Origin: Holosporaceae bacterium 'Namur'
GTDB lineage: Bacteria > Pseudomonadota > Alphaproteobacteria > Rickettsiales > Midichloriaceae
Direction of reading: 5' to 3'
Assembly (NCBI GenBank): GCA_014116815.1
Contig: JACGYV010000004.1
Coordinates: 28,290 to 92,289, forward strand
Length of the DNA: 64,000 nucleotides
Within the stretch, counting starts at the first letter, position 1, and every line of letters starts with the position of its first letter. A program made the translations under genes and the position numbers. Below the pieces are notes generated by a model. It was not told where the DNA came from, made no database searches, and was given only the letters and a program-made list of their open reading frames with translations. Positions 1 through 8,113 of the stretch are shown here, piece after piece.

Positions 1-669
1 AGTTTCGTTATAATTAATTAACGGAATTTCTTTATCCTTATGCATTAAATCCTTAAGCCTTAATAATTTGGCTCCGATGTTTCCCCCCGGATGGAACACT
101 CTATAATCGGAATCGGTAAAACCTCGTCTTTTATATAATGCAACTGCTATAGCATCACCGTATGCCATCATCATAACTACAGAAGTAGTAGGAGCCATTA
201 TATCACAAGCTTCCGGCGTTGCAGGCAGCACTACGGGAATAAAGGCGGCATTTGTAAGGGTTGAACTTTTTTTTCTGCTGATACCGATAATTTTTATTGA
301 AAATCGTTTACAATAATCAATGATGGGAGCAAGCTCCGGCGTCTCCCCTGAATTAGAAAGTAAAATTACAATATCGTTAACGGTTATCATACCGAGATCG
401 CCATGACCTGCCTCGGCGGGATGAATATAGATTGCAGGTGTGCCGGTAGAAGCAAGAGTTGCAGCAATTTTCCGCGCTATATGTCCGCTTTTTCCCATAC
501 CGCTTACAATTACTCTACCGGTAATAGCATATATTTCATCAATGATATTAGTAAAGTCCCAGTTAATTTCCGATAATAGATCCTGAAGCCCTTGGATCTC
601 GCCTTTAATCACTTGACGGGCTATATTTTCATCAGATAATTTAAATTGATTAATATCTTGGATATTCAC
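1..669 (-). CDS. kdsD: Arabinose-5-phosphate isomerase, KpsF/GutQ family (partial, 3' end beyond the left edge)
   Basis: Converts ribulose 5-phosphate to arabinose 5-phosphate, the first step of KDO synthesis for lipopolysaccharide. About 223 codons are present and the reading frame runs off the left edge. The SIS sugar-isomerase domain is clear: SGMGKSGHIARK, the phosphosugar loop LLSNSGETPE, then HPGGNIGAKL, after which the usual paired CBS domains would follow outside the window. I start at a GTG (667-669) because no upstream ATG is in frame; the Shine-Dalgarno is weak (AAGGCA). Family assignment is very secure; the substrate follows from family membership. Confidence 0.93.
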   Translation of the reverse strand, partial: MNIQDINQFKLSDENIARQVIKGEIQGLQDLLSEINWDFTNIIDEIYAITGRVIVSGMGKSGHIARKIAATLASTGTPAIYIHPAEAGHGDLGMITVNDIVILLSNSGETPELAPIIDYCKRFSIKIIGISRKKSSTLTNAAFIPVVLPATPEACDIMAPTTSVVMMMAYGDAIAVALYKRRGFTDSDYRVFHPGGNIGAKLLRLKDLMHKDKEIPLINYNET

Positions 670-720
670 GACTGCCTTTTTTATCTGTAAAATTTTTGGC
701 AGTATAACATAAAAATATTG

Positions 721-820
721 TATGATAAATAAATGAATAAAGTCAGGAGCTTCTCCCCCAAAAAACACCTGACTTTAAAACGAAGCCTCCTATCTACTTG
801 ATAGACTCCCCCGCTTCATG
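721..820 (+). ncRNA. Candidate small RNA: two hairpins with C-rich loops
   Basis: Two stacked hairpins lie in a gene-free gap. Hairpin 1 pairs AAAGTCAGG (739-747) with CCTGACTTT (768-776) around a 20-base loop containing TTCTCCCCCA. Hairpin 2 pairs GAAGC (782-786) with GCTTC (813-817), has an inner stem CTATC/GATAG (790-794, 800-804), and exposes CTCC and CTCCCCC in its internal loops. A plausible promoter sits just upstream: TTGGCA at 696-701 and TATGAT at 721-726, with a long 19-base spacer. C-rich loops that can pair with ribosome binding sites are known from several alphaproteobacterial sRNA families; membership in one is inference. No strong terminator T-run follows. Confidence 0.45.
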
Positions 821-918
821 TATTTCATTATACACATACCAATCGTTAACAAATCGTTAACAATAACCCATAATCTTACTCAGGTATTATTTTTTATGAT
901 TATAATAGCTTAGTTGCT

Positions 919-1911
919 TCATTTTCCGACTTTATATTCTGTTATATTTTGCTTTCTGATACATTCCGTCCAAAGCATTTTACCTCTATCGGGAGCAAAA
1001 CTGCCTTCTTCACCCGACTCTCTATCCTTATCTCTTGTTAATATTTTTTCAATTAAGCTTGCTGCTACCTTATCTATCTCCGCACCTTTATCCTTATCTC
1101 TCTTTATAATTTGAACGGGCGTATTCTCATTAATATTACAAGCATTGCGATTTGCCCCGTAATCAAGTAAAAGATCAACTACCTTTTCATGCCCGAACAT
1201 ACATGCATTAATTAATGAGCTTCCGGTCAGTATACTAATTTGAAACTTTATTTGCTCATCACTATAAAATTTTTTAATATATTTTTCCTCAAAACATCCT
1301 GTTTCAAAAATTATTAACCGACTTTTTTTAACGAATACATTCCCACCCGGACGTTCAAAATTTTGCCCATTCGACATTTGAAAAAAATTACCAAGAGCAT
1401 TTTCATCCCTTTCCGGGTTAATACCCGCCTCTTTTAATAAATTTCTAACAAGCTCGCTTCTCAAAACCCCATAATGTAAGGGTGTTCTTTTACAATTATC
1501 CGCAACGTTAATATCAGCACCGGCTTTAATCAAAGCATGCGCAGCTCTTATATCACCAAGCGCGCAAGCTATATGAAGAGCTGTTCTTCCTTCCTTATCC
1601 TTTTCATTAATATTCAACCCTTTTTCTTTTAAGAAACATAGCTTTTCAACAAGCTCGGAAACCCTCATTCTTGCAGCTAAAATTAATACCGTATTATCTT
1701 CGCCATCTTTACTGTTCCAATCAAATTCTTTTTCCTTTAAAGCATTAATTAAACACTCCGCTACATAAGGTTTATCTTCTTTATAAATTTCTTTTCTTAT
1801 GGCTAAGTGTAAAGCAGTACCGTAAGTTTTTTCCGAGTAATTATACTTTACTCCTTCCTCTAATAAGTAAGTAATCTTATTAATATCACATGATTCCACC
1901 GCTGCATGCAA
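919..1911 (-). CDS. Ankyrin repeat protein, C-terminal piece of a frameshifted gene
   Basis: Carries several ankyrin repeats, for example GRTALHIACALGDIRAAHAL followed by IKAGADINVADN, and a last repeat near VVDLLLDYGANRNA. Ankyrin proteins of intracellular bacteria are often secreted into the host and bind host proteins. The first codon of the listed ORF is a TTG in mid-repeat (TP-LHAAVESCD). The same frame is open upstream to about 1959 and reads YDGVNVN...YYTPLHAAV, so this is not a natural start. The missing N-terminal part is the ORF at 1946-2395 in another frame. Most likely one decayed gene; no Shine-Dalgarno supports separate initiation. Confidence 0.75.
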   Translation of the reverse strand: MHAAVESCDINKITYLLEEGVKYNYSEKTYGTALHLAIRKEIYKEDKPYVAECLINALKEKEFDWNSKDGEDNTVLILAARMRVSELVEKLCFLKEKGLNINEKDKEGRTALHIACALGDIRAAHALIKAGADINVADNCKRTPLHYGVLRSELVRNLLKEAGINPERDENALGNFFQMSNGQNFERPGGNVFVKKSRLIIFETGCFEEKYIKKFYSDEQIKFQISILTGSSLINACMFGHEKVVDLLLDYGANRNACNINENTPVQIIKRDKDKGAEIDKVAASLIEKILTRDKDRESGEEGSFAPDRGKMLWTECIRKQNITEYKVGK

Positions 1912-1945
1912 CGGAGTGTAATATGAAGTGGTAATGCTGTTAACA

Positions 1946-2395
1946 TTAACTCCATCGTATTAATTGTTTAATGACTTCAAGAGGAGCTTCCTTTGTTATC
2001 AAAGCTGCATTCCCTTCACATCCTTTACTAAGTAACAGGCTTATTACCGTTTCTCTATTAGGGGACGGGCTACCGATTTTATTCTCATTAAGTAAAAAAT
2101 TTCTTATAAACATTTTTTTGTCTTCATTTCTTAATCGGAAGTTTAAAAACAGATTTTCTAATCCGTTTATATTATTCCCTCTGTCTCTTAATTTTGCACT
2201 TATTTCCGCAGAAAATATCTCCTCCAACCCCCTAACTTCATTTCCTTTAAGGGAAACTATTTCATCCGTCACTCCATTAAGTGCCGCCAACATAAAAAAC
2301 TTTAAGTTTTCATCATTTGTAAACGGCAGCTCCTGTTTCTTAACTTTTTTATTTGTTATTACATTATTGCGTTTATTAGATTTACTTCTACCCAT
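1946..2395 (-). CDS. N-terminal piece of the frameshifted ankyrin gene
   Basis: A lysine-rich N-terminus (MGRSKSNKRNN) leads into the beginning of an ankyrin solenoid: ETVISLLLSKGCEGNAALI and then APLEVIKQLIRWS before the stop. The last residues should continue as a repeat helix of the type VIKQLI-x-YDGVNVN, and that continuation exists in the neighbouring frame from 1959 downward. A one-base deletion or two-base insertion in the AT-rich stretch near 1955-1965 would explain the break. The piece has its own ATG start. Function unknown beyond the ankyrin context. Confidence 0.7.
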   Translation of the reverse strand: MGRSKSNKRNNVITNKKVKKQELPFTNDENLKFFMLAALNGVTDEIVSLKGNEVRGLEEIFSAEISAKLRDRGNNINGLENLFLNFRLRNEDKKMFIRNFLLNENKIGSPSPNRETVISLLLSKGCEGNAALITKEAPLEVIKQLIRWS

Positions 2396-2491
2396 CTCAT
2401 CCTCTTAATCTATCTATACAGCTTTACAAAAAGCATACAAATAGATAAAACTAAATTACACGGGAAGTTAAATTTTTATAAATATTTCTCT

Positions 2492-3217
2492 TTATATGAT
2501 TTTAGCTTTCGGTATATCAAACCTAAAACCGTCCCAAAGTAATCCACCATATGGAGCGAGCAGTTTAGCGACTAAGTTTTTCAAATCCTGAACATCCTCA
2601 CCTTGAAACGCTTTTTCAAAAGCATGTGAATATTCATAAGCAATATCAGGGTTATCTTTTTCTATATAACGCAAAATTGATTTCCCGCTTGCACACCATT
2701 TATTTTGTGCTCTAAAATAAAAGCGTGCCAGCTGCTCATAAAGCTTGGCAGCGGAAGCAATCTGTTCTGCACGTGAATTGGGATAAAGAATATCATCAAG
2801 TAAATCAGTGATTAAAAAACGCTCTTTATCCGTTTCTACTTTTTCCCATATTAAAGGTCGAAGTTCATAATTTTCTCGGGTAAGATCTTTAATACATTTC
2901 GAGAAGCTTGACTTAGGCATTATTTCCCTTCCGTTTAAAATCATTTCCATAGTACCGCATATCCCTATTTCCTTCATCTTTCTAAATAATATTCCTAAAG
3001 TTTCAGGATCATGGATGAAAGCATCAATCAGCCAATCTTCATAAATGAAAGCCTCTCGATAAGAATTAGATATCCGCTCATAAACTATGATAATATCCAA
3101 ATCGGAAGCATTAGTGCCTAGCCCCTGTGAAACGGAACCTCCCCAAAAGACTGCTTTTGCCACACTATAACGCTCATCAATTAATTTTTTAATTACACTT
3201 AGCGGTTTTTTACACAT
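2492..3217 (-). CDS. Nucleotidyltransferase-fold protein, aminoglycoside-adenylyltransferase-like
   Basis: The first 45 residues carry the polymerase-beta-type nucleotidyltransferase signature: GGS at 26-28 followed by D39 and D41 (SDLDI), the metal-binding aspartates. The rest is helical, as in enzymes that adenylylate small molecules including aminoglycosides. It is the last gene of a tight three-gene run: its start overlaps the end of the acetyltransferase gene by 8 bases, which suggests translational coupling. The neighbours are AAC(6')-like and CatB-like enzymes, so a drug-modifying role is reasonable, but the substrate cannot be read from sequence. Other members of this fold modify nucleotides or proteins. 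Confidence 0.75.
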   Translation of the reverse strand: MCKKPLSVIKKLIDERYSVAKAVFWGGSVSQGLGTNASDLDIIIVYERISNSYREAFIYEDWLIDAFIHDPETLGILFRKMKEIGICGTMEMILNGREIMPKSSFSKCIKDLTRENYELRPLIWEKVETDKERFLITDLLDDILYPNSRAEQIASAAKLYEQLARFYFRAQNKWCASGKSILRYIEKDNPDIAYEYSHAFEKAFQGEDVQDLKNLVAKLLAPYGGLLWDGFRFDIPKAKII

Positions 3218-3740
3218 TATTCCTCTTCTTGATCATCCATATCACACTTAGGTCAATCTCTTGTTTCACAGCCTTAAACCCGGCTTTTTCATAAGCGTGT
3301 ATAGCTGCTTTATTATTAATATCAGGATCTATAAATATACTTTCAAATTGACTGAATACATACTCATCTAAAAACTTAGCAACCAAACCTACCCCTAAGC
3401 CTTTACCCACAAACTCAACTTCTCCGATAAATATGTCAATCGAAGCTAAACTTTCAGGCATCCCTGAAATTATGTATCCTTCGCGAGGAAAATCATAAGC
3501 ATTATAATATTGGATATACCCTACTTCCTTATCGTCAATAGTAATTATATAAGGATATATTGGCTTCTCTTTCGAATTAGTAAGTTTAAATCCTTTAACG
3601 TAAGTATGGTATTTCTCTTCAATCGAATGCTTTGTCCATATTATATCGGTATCCCACCACTTTCGAACATGCGGAGTATTAAGCCATTTTAAAAGTAACC
3701 CAAAATGCTTTTTATTTAACGGCTTAAAGCTAATGTTCAC
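3210..3740 (-). CDS. GNAT acetyltransferase, AAC(6')-like
   Basis: A GNAT-fold N-acetyltransferase of 176 residues. Its layout resembles aminoglycoside 6'-N-acetyltransferases: an N-terminal KWLNTPHVRKWWD segment, a central strand with VGYIQYYNAYDFP, the acetyl-CoA loop GKGLGVGL (112-119), then DPDINNKAAIHAYEKAGF. These motifs match the AAC(6')-I/siderophore-acetyltransferase branch. The gene overlaps the upstream CatB-like gene by 4 bases (ATGA) and the downstream nucleotidyltransferase by 8, so the three are probably one transcript. Aminoglycoside acetylation is the family expectation, not demonstrated. Confidence 0.8.
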   Translation of the reverse strand: MNISFKPLNKKHFGLLLKWLNTPHVRKWWDTDIIWTKHSIEEKYHTYVKGFKLTNSKEKPIYPYIITIDDKEVGYIQYYNAYDFPREGYIISGMPESLASIDIFIGEVEFVGKGLGVGLVAKFLDEYVFSQFESIFIDPDINNKAAIHAYEKAGFKAVKQEIDLSVIWMIKKRNNV

Positions 3741-4387
3741 AACCTACCCTCTTTAAATTTACTCCATAAGGCTTCCACATCACTAGTTCTTAAAGAATTT
3801 AAGTTTTGCTTCAGGGTAGCAAGATCCCAATCCCACCACTTAATTTCGAGTAATTTTTCAATATCTTTATCATTAAATCGCTTCTTAATTAAGCGACTCG
3901 GGTTTCCTGCCCAAATTTCATAAGCCCCGACATCTTTAGTGACTACCGACCTTGCTCCTATCACTGCCCCGTCGGCAATTTTCACTCCTCCCATAATAAG
4001 CGCTTCCGCTCCGATCCAAACATCATTCCCGATAACCGTATCACCTTTTGACCGGTGAGCCTTAGGGGGAATCTCGGTATAACCGTCGAAGTCGTCATCA
4101 AACTCATCTAAAGGATACGCGGCAATCCAATTATAGTTATGCCCTTGCGTGCCGCCCATCATAAATTTTACTCCGGTAGCAATTGAACAAAATTTGCCGA
4201 TAATAAGTTGATCGGTGGTACCTAGCTCATGGAGATTGTCTCCTTCATCCAAATACATTACGCAATCTTCAAAAGGCTTTCCGTAATAATATCCTGAATA
4301 ATAGGAATAGTCACCGACGGTTATATGCTTAGACTTAATGTGATCCTTAATTACAATGGATTCGCGGTAACTTTTAAACGGCTTCAT
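3737..4387 (-). CDS. CatB-type xenobiotic O-acetyltransferase (chloramphenicol/streptogramin type)
   Basis: A left-handed beta-helix hexapeptide acetyltransferase of the XAT/CatB branch. Family hallmarks visible are VGDYSYYSGYYYGKPFEDC near the start, the active-site His in GTQGHNYNW (H83 from the chosen start), the hexapeptide run GNDVWIGAEALIMGGVKIAD, and the C-terminal WWDWD. Such enzymes acetylate chloramphenicol or streptogramin A. I start at the ATG at 4385-4387, which has GGAAG upstream, rather than a TTG six codons earlier. First gene of the coupled three-gene minus-strand operon. Confidence 0.87.
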   Translation of the reverse strand: MKPFKSYRESIVIKDHIKSKHITVGDYSYYSGYYYGKPFEDCVMYLDEGDNLHELGTTDQLIIGKFCSIATGVKFMMGGTQGHNYNWIAAYPLDEFDDDFDGYTEIPPKAHRSKGDTVIGNDVWIGAEALIMGGVKIADGAVIGARSVVTKDVGAYEIWAGNPSRLIKKRFNDKDIEKLLEIKWWDWDLATLKQNLNSLRTSDVEALWSKFKEGRL

Positions 4388-4638
4388 TTTTAATAACACT
4401 TCCAAACTTTTTATTTATAGCTGCATAAAATATTGTTTTTTGTCAAGGCAAAGGTTGTTTTACAGGTGTTGATAGATAATAATAAGATGAAATTATTTGG
4501 ATTATAGTCAATTAAATTGAATACTTTACACATTTATTTTGATAAGACTTTAATTACCTTAATTATTTCATCTCCGGGTTGATTTAAATCATAGATTAAA
4601 TATAATTAACTTAACTTTAAACATTGTGTGAGTAAATA

Positions 4639-5013
4639 ATGGCATTTGTAGAAGAATTTAAAGCTTTTATTTCTCGTGGCAATGTATTTGAGCTTGCAGC
4701 CGGCATTATGATAGGCGCTACCTTCAACAATATGCTGAATTCTCTGGTAGGAGATATAATTATGCCGATAGTCGGCTGGTTGACGGCAGGGATTGATTTC
4801 TCCAATTACTTTATAGCTCTTAACGGAAAGCATTATGATAGCCTCAGATCTGCTAAAGATGCAGAAGCACCGGTGGTAGCCTATGGAATTTTTATTAACT
4901 ATGTCATCAAATTTTTAATTTCTTCAGCTGTAATTTTTCTGGTAATTAAGCAAGTAAATCGTTTACATTATTCATTAGCACCGCAAGATAGCAGAAATCT
5001 TAAAAAGGACTAA
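4639..5013 (+). CDS. mscL: Large-conductance mechanosensitive channel
   Basis: MscL forms a homopentameric inner-membrane pore that opens under hypo-osmotic stress. At 124 residues it has normal length, with the N-terminal amphipathic helix (VEEFKAFISRGN), TM1 (GNVFELAAGIMIGATFNNML), a periplasmic loop, TM2 (YGIFINYVIKFLISSAVIF) and a charged C-terminal tail. It starts the plus-strand run of three genes; the next gene begins two bases after its stop. Divergent from the catB-like operon across a 250-base AT-rich gap that must hold both promoters. Confidence 0.96.
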   Translation: MAFVEEFKAFISRGNVFELAAGIMIGATFNNMLNSLVGDIIMPIVGWLTAGIDFSNYFIALNGKHYDSLRSAKDAEAPVVAYGIFINYVIKFLISSAVIFLVIKQVNRLHYSLAPQDSRNLKKD

Positions 5014-5015
5014 AC

Positions 5016-5507
5016 ATGAAAAGAATAAATGTTACACATGATGAAATAAAGTTAACAGGCATTAAAGTAAGGACAAGTAATAAAGCTGAATTTAATTCGA
5101 GCACTGCAAAAATAGGGGCAACCATTGAGCATTATTCTAAAAATCAAATTGCAGATAAAATAGCCGATCGGAAGAATCCCGGTACTACAATTTGTTTATA
5201 TGCGGAATATGAAAGTGATATGGACGGAGAGTATTCTTACTTTATCGGTGAAGAGGTAACTTCTTATGATAATATATCGAAAGGATTGGATATCTATACT
5301 ATCCCTGCGCAAACATATGTAAAATTTACTACGCAATCAGGAGCTATGCCTAATGTGGTTATAAATGCCTGGCAACAAATTTGGCAAATGTCGGGAGCTG
5401 ATTTAGGCGGGATACGCAACTATCATGCGGATTTTGAAATCTATGATGCAAGAAGCAAAGATCCGAATAACACTATAGTTGATGTTTATATAGGGATCAA
5501 GTCATGA
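5016..5507 (+). CDS. GyrI-like effector-binding protein, Cass2 (integron-associated) type
   Basis: A stand-alone effector-binding domain of 163 residues resembling the C-terminal drug-sensing half of AraC/SoxS regulators and the integron cassette protein Cass2, which binds cationic drugs. Visible features are LTGIKVRTSN at the start, a central YSYFIGEEV strand, the Tyr/Thr segment IPAQTYVKFTTQSGAMPNVV, then WQQIWQM and YHADFEIYD with the typical late acidic residue. There is no DNA-binding domain. It is translationally linked to mscL upstream and to a GNAT downstream (4-base overlap). Confidence 0.75.
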   Translation: MKRINVTHDEIKLTGIKVRTSNKAEFNSSTAKIGATIEHYSKNQIADKIADRKNPGTTICLYAEYESDMDGEYSYFIGEEVTSYDNISKGLDIYTIPAQTYVKFTTQSGAMPNVVINAWQQIWQMSGADLGGIRNYHADFEIYDARSKDPNNTIVDVYIGIKS

Positions 5508-5926
5508 CATATATAGTTGAACAAACTTTATCTCCCTCCGGTAATGATATTGACTTTCTTACAAGAAAAATTAATGAGGAAGCAAATAAATATGGAATAA
5601 GTGAAGAAGCTTACCAGTTTGCTTTTTTTATAAGAGAAAACGGAGAAAAAATTATTGCAGGCTGTAACGGTTCGGTCATTTACGGAGCAATTTATACTGA
5701 TCAACTCTGGGTTGATCCCGAGTATAGAAATAAAGGACTCGGTAGAATGCTTATGAAAAGAGTGCATAGCTACGGCGGTGAAGTCGGCTGTAATTTAGCA
5801 ACCGTTACTACTTTAAGCTTTCAAGCGGCTTCGAGTTTTTATGAAAAACTTGGATATAAACGTGATTTTGAGCGTGCAGGCTATTCTTATAATTCTAAAT
5901 GCATATTTTTAAAGAAGAAGTTATAA
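5504..5926 (+). CDS. GNAT family N-acetyltransferase
   Basis: A compact 140-residue GNAT domain: core strand GAIYTDQLWVDPEYRNKGLG with the acetyl-CoA-binding RNKGLG loop at 75-80, then ATVTTLSFQAASSFYEKLGY, the standard motif B. The substrate is unknown. Its start overlaps the end of the Cass2-like gene by 4 bases, so the pair is probably co-translated. The arrangement of a drug-binding protein next to an acetyltransferase would suit small-molecule detoxification, but that is inference. Confidence 0.8.
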   Translation: MTYIVEQTLSPSGNDIDFLTRKINEEANKYGISEEAYQFAFFIRENGEKIIAGCNGSVIYGAIYTDQLWVDPEYRNKGLGRMLMKRVHSYGGEVGCNLATVTTLSFQAASSFYEKLGYKRDFERAGYSYNSKCIFLKKKL

Positions 5927-6286
5927 ATCATACAATAGCATTTATTTAACCCGGGTGCTTTATAATAAAGTATGCCGTATCACTAATTTAATTATTAAAT
6001 TATTAATTTAATATATATTTTTTATTTGTACTTTAATATTTAATATGTTTTAACATTGTTGATAAGTGTTTACTGCTAATATTATTTGTAATAAATAATT
6101 ACTTTTAATAATCTTTATTTTTTGGTTTTATACAAAAGTATAATGTTGATTGTTCTATAAACCTATAAAGTATTATGATAATTTAAAATTCTTTTATTTT
6201 ATACTTTTAATAAAAATATAAGTTTAAAAATAAATTTTGTAACTAACGTTAATTTGGTTAATTTAAAAATTATACAGGGGGTATTA
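5927..6286. other. AT-rich intergenic region, nothing recognised
   Basis: About 360 bases, extremely AT-rich, with no open frame of note and no clear hairpin terminator after the GNAT gene. It presumably holds the promoter for the small repeat ORF that follows; no convincing -35/-10 pair stands out. Confidence 0.5.
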
Positions 6287-6502
6287 ATGGAAGATCATTT
6301 TATTAATTTAGCTTCAGCTAACATTCAAACACATAACTCAGATGACTCAAGCTTCATAGTTTTTGGAAGAGATGAATTGCCCAAAGAAGAAGAGAGCTTT
6401 ATACGTTTTGGAAGAGATGAATTACCTAAAGAAGAAGAGAGTTTTATACGTTTTGAAAGAGAATATGGAGAAGGGCAGTGCTCCGGAGAATGGAGTAGCT
6501 AA
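6287..6502 (+). CDS. Small protein with 15-residue tandem repeats
   Basis: A 71-codon ORF whose ATG is preceded by AGGGGG at good spacing, which argues that it is translated; an in-frame TTG at 6254 is less likely. From residue 22 it contains two full copies of a 15-residue unit and a partial third: SFIVFGRDELPKEEE, SFIRFGRDELPKEEE, SFIRFERE. DNA units are 6350-6394, 6395-6439 and 6440-6469. Codons differ slightly between copies, so the repeat is not brand new. The tail is short and ends GQCSGEWSS. No maturation enzyme is adjacent. It could be a peptide precursor or a short secreted effector; function unknown. Confidence 0.6.
   Translation: MEDHFINLASANIQTHNSDDSSFIVFGRDELPKEEESFIRFGRDELPKEEESFIRFEREYGEGQCSGEWSS
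6350..6469 (+). repeat. 45-bp in-frame tandem repeat (2 2/3 units)
   Basis: Direct repeats of 45 bases, starting at 6350, 6395 and 6440, encode the SFIxFGRDELPKEEE units of the small ORF. Differences between copies are mostly synonymous (TTG/TTA Leu, CCC/CCT Pro, AGC/AGT Ser), which suggests the peptide sequence is under selection. Confidence 0.9.
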
Positions 6503-6892
6503 TTCCAGCGCTTTCTATTATATAGTAGATATACTTACTGCAAGAGCATAACTTTATATGGCTTTTTATAAGCTTAGCCTCTACCATATTTCTCTATATT
6601 AGTTCCAATCTTTTCTCCTAATCTCTAACCTCTTTTTTTACTTTCTCTTTCCTATCTGTCGGGCAGTGTGACTATTGTTACTTTTTTATTAATTAAAACT
6701 TATTTGCATATGTACTTAAAATAATTTGTATTTATTTGGTATATATTATCTCTTATTTTGCACCACCGGGAACATTTGAACTTAAATTTATAGCTTCGAA
6801 CTTAAATTAGCTGTTAAAACCTCAGCGTAGGACATTTTCCATTTTCTGTCGTGACCCCAAGTACAGATACATAAAAATTATTAAATAATTTT

Positions 6893-6934
6893 TAGAGCGC
6901 TACCCCTCTTTCAGTGGGGCGGAGGGGCGCGCTA
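6893..6934. repeat. GC-rich inverted repeat
   Basis: In very AT-rich surroundings, GCGC and CCCCT on the left can pair with AGGGG and GCGC on the right, around a loop with CTTTCAGTGGGGCGG. An alternative pairing uses CCCCT with AGTGGGG. No T-run follows, so it is not a classic terminator. Confidence 0.4.
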
Positions 6935-7070
6935 CTATTATTTAAGTAATTTCAGAAAAGAATCCGTTAAGGTATTAAAGTCTTATCACAATACATGTGT
7001 AATGTATTCAACTTAATTGACTATAATTCTTGATGCAAAAGAATATAAGGAAAAGATTGCCAACGCTATA

Positions 7071-7190
7071 TGCAGTAAATTAAGTTAAATATCATCCATA
7101 TAAAGAGTATAGTTTAACTATAAAAAAACAAACTAAGTTTTCCCATAAATGGCGGCTAGGCGTATGCTTCTTACTACTGCTTATCATACG
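7071..7190 (+). mobile_element. Degenerate half copy of the IS630-type MITE
   Basis: Begins with AGTAAATTAAGTTAAATAT, like the terminal repeat of the full MITEs at 21208 and 44397. It continues with the same internal order: an ACTATAAAAAA tract, AACTAAGTTT, ATAAATGGCGG, then GCTTCTTACT. The second terminus is missing. It lies immediately downstream of nuoB on the complementary side. Confidence 0.6.
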
Positions 7191-7199
7191 AAGGCTTTA

Positions 7200-7730
7200 T
7201 TAGCGAACAAAAACTTTTCCGGTTCTTTTAATCTTTCTTTGAAGTTGAAGAATCCCATATAACAGTGCCTCAGCTGTAGGCGGGCAGCCAGGAACATAAA
7301 CATCAACGGGCACAATCCTATCGCATCCCCTCACAACCGAATAAGAATAGTGGTAATACCCTCCGCCGTTTGCACAGCTTCCCATAGAGATTACATACCT
7401 CGGTTCAGGCATCTGATCATAAACTTTCCTAAGCGCAGGTGCCATTTTATTGGTCAGTGTTCCTGCAACAATCATTACGTCCGATTGCCTTGGCGAAGGC
7501 CTGAATATAAGTCCGAACCTATCAAGGTCATAACGGCTGGCTGCAACATGCATCATCTCGACTGCACAACAGGCAAGCCCGAAAGTCATCGGCCAAAGCG
7601 AACCGGTTCTCGCCCAGTTTACTAACTTATCAAGCTGAGCTATAACAAAACCGCGGTCACTTATTTCATCAGTAACCTGATTAAGCAGAGCATCTTGTTC
7701 AATTCCAGGTGGTATAGGTCTTAACGTCAC
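7200..7730 (-). CDS. nuoB: NADH-quinone oxidoreductase subunit B
   Basis: NuoB carries cluster N2, the last Fe-S centre before quinone in respiratory complex I. The four ligands are present: the tandem C54-C55 ([10 protein letters not shown]), C119 (MGSCANGGG) and C149 ([11 protein letters not shown]). The length of 176 residues is typical of alphaproteobacteria. The start is a GTG with GGGAG nine bases upstream. It is 16 bases downstream of nuoA in the same operon. nuoC does not follow; the gene is last before a MITE-bearing gap, so the nuo genes are split in this genome. Confidence 0.97.
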   Translation of the reverse strand: MTLRPIPPGIEQDALLNQVTDEISDRGFVIAQLDKLVNWARTGSLWPMTFGLACCAVEMMHVAASRYDLDRFGLIFRPSPRQSDVMIVAGTLTNKMAPALRKVYDQMPEPRYVISMGSCANGGGYYHYSYSVVRGCDRIVPVDVYVPGCPPTAEALLYGILQLQRKIKRTGKVFVR

Positions 7731-7746
7731 TTTTTTCTACTCCCTT

Positions 7747-8112
7747 TTATTCCCAATCTAATGCGCCTTTTTTCCATTCATATATAAAACCTATGGTCAG
7801 CACTACTAAAAAAATTATCATTGACCAAAAGCCGAGCAACCCGATATCTCTTATAACTATCGCCCACGGAAAAAGAAAAGCAATTTCAAGGTCAAAAATT
7901 ATAAACAATATTGAAACTAAATAGAACCTAACATCAAATTTACTTCTGGGAGCATCAAATGCTTCAAACCCGCACTCATAGGAAGATAATTTTTCACTGT
8001 CACCTCTCAGTGTAGCAAGCAAAAAAGGTAGAATAGACATTATAAACGCCAAGCCTCCCGCTAATATTAAAAAAAGTAAAATCGGTAAATAATCTGTTAG
8101 AATATGTTGCAT
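7747..8112 (-). CDS. nuoA: NADH-quinone oxidoreductase subunit A
   Basis: A three-helix membrane subunit at the quinone site of complex I. The pattern is TM1 ([20 protein letters not shown]), the conserved loop with [11 protein letters not shown] and [22 protein letters not shown]2 and TM3, ending in [12 protein letters not shown] start at the ATG at 8110-8112, one base after the ferredoxin stop, rather than at a TTG six codons upstream. The spacing implies co-transcription with ferredoxin upstream and nuoB downstream. Confidence 0.96.
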   Translation of the reverse strand: MQHILTDYLPILLFLILAGGLAFIMSILPFLLATLRGDSEKLSSYECGFEAFDAPRSKFDVRFYLVSILFIIFDLEIAFLFPWAIVIRDIGLLGFWSMIIFLVVLTIGFIYEWKKGALDWE

Positions 8113-8113
8113 A

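Larger units (their letters stand above)
6503..7199. other. Gene-free region with IS/MITE debris
   Basis: About 700 bases without a convincing gene. It contains a GC-rich inverted repeat (6893-6934), a MITE right-end sequence near 7014-7025 (ATTCAACTTAATTGACTATA) and a half copy of the MITE described at 44397 (from about 7071). The stretch 6770-6860 looks unlike its surroundings and could be an old insertion-sequence end, but I cannot name it. Confidence 0.5.

Noticed and set aside
1971..2408. 145-codon plus-strand ORF
   Set aside because: Antisense to the ankyrin N-piece; Ser/Leu/Phe-rich composition typical of a complement of Lys/Glu-rich coding sequence.
6350..6469. A true host-mimicking RFamide neuropeptide precursor
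   Set aside because: The FIRFGR match is striking but short, a protist host has no known RFamide signalling, and the ORF lacks a signal peptide. Kept only as a pattern.
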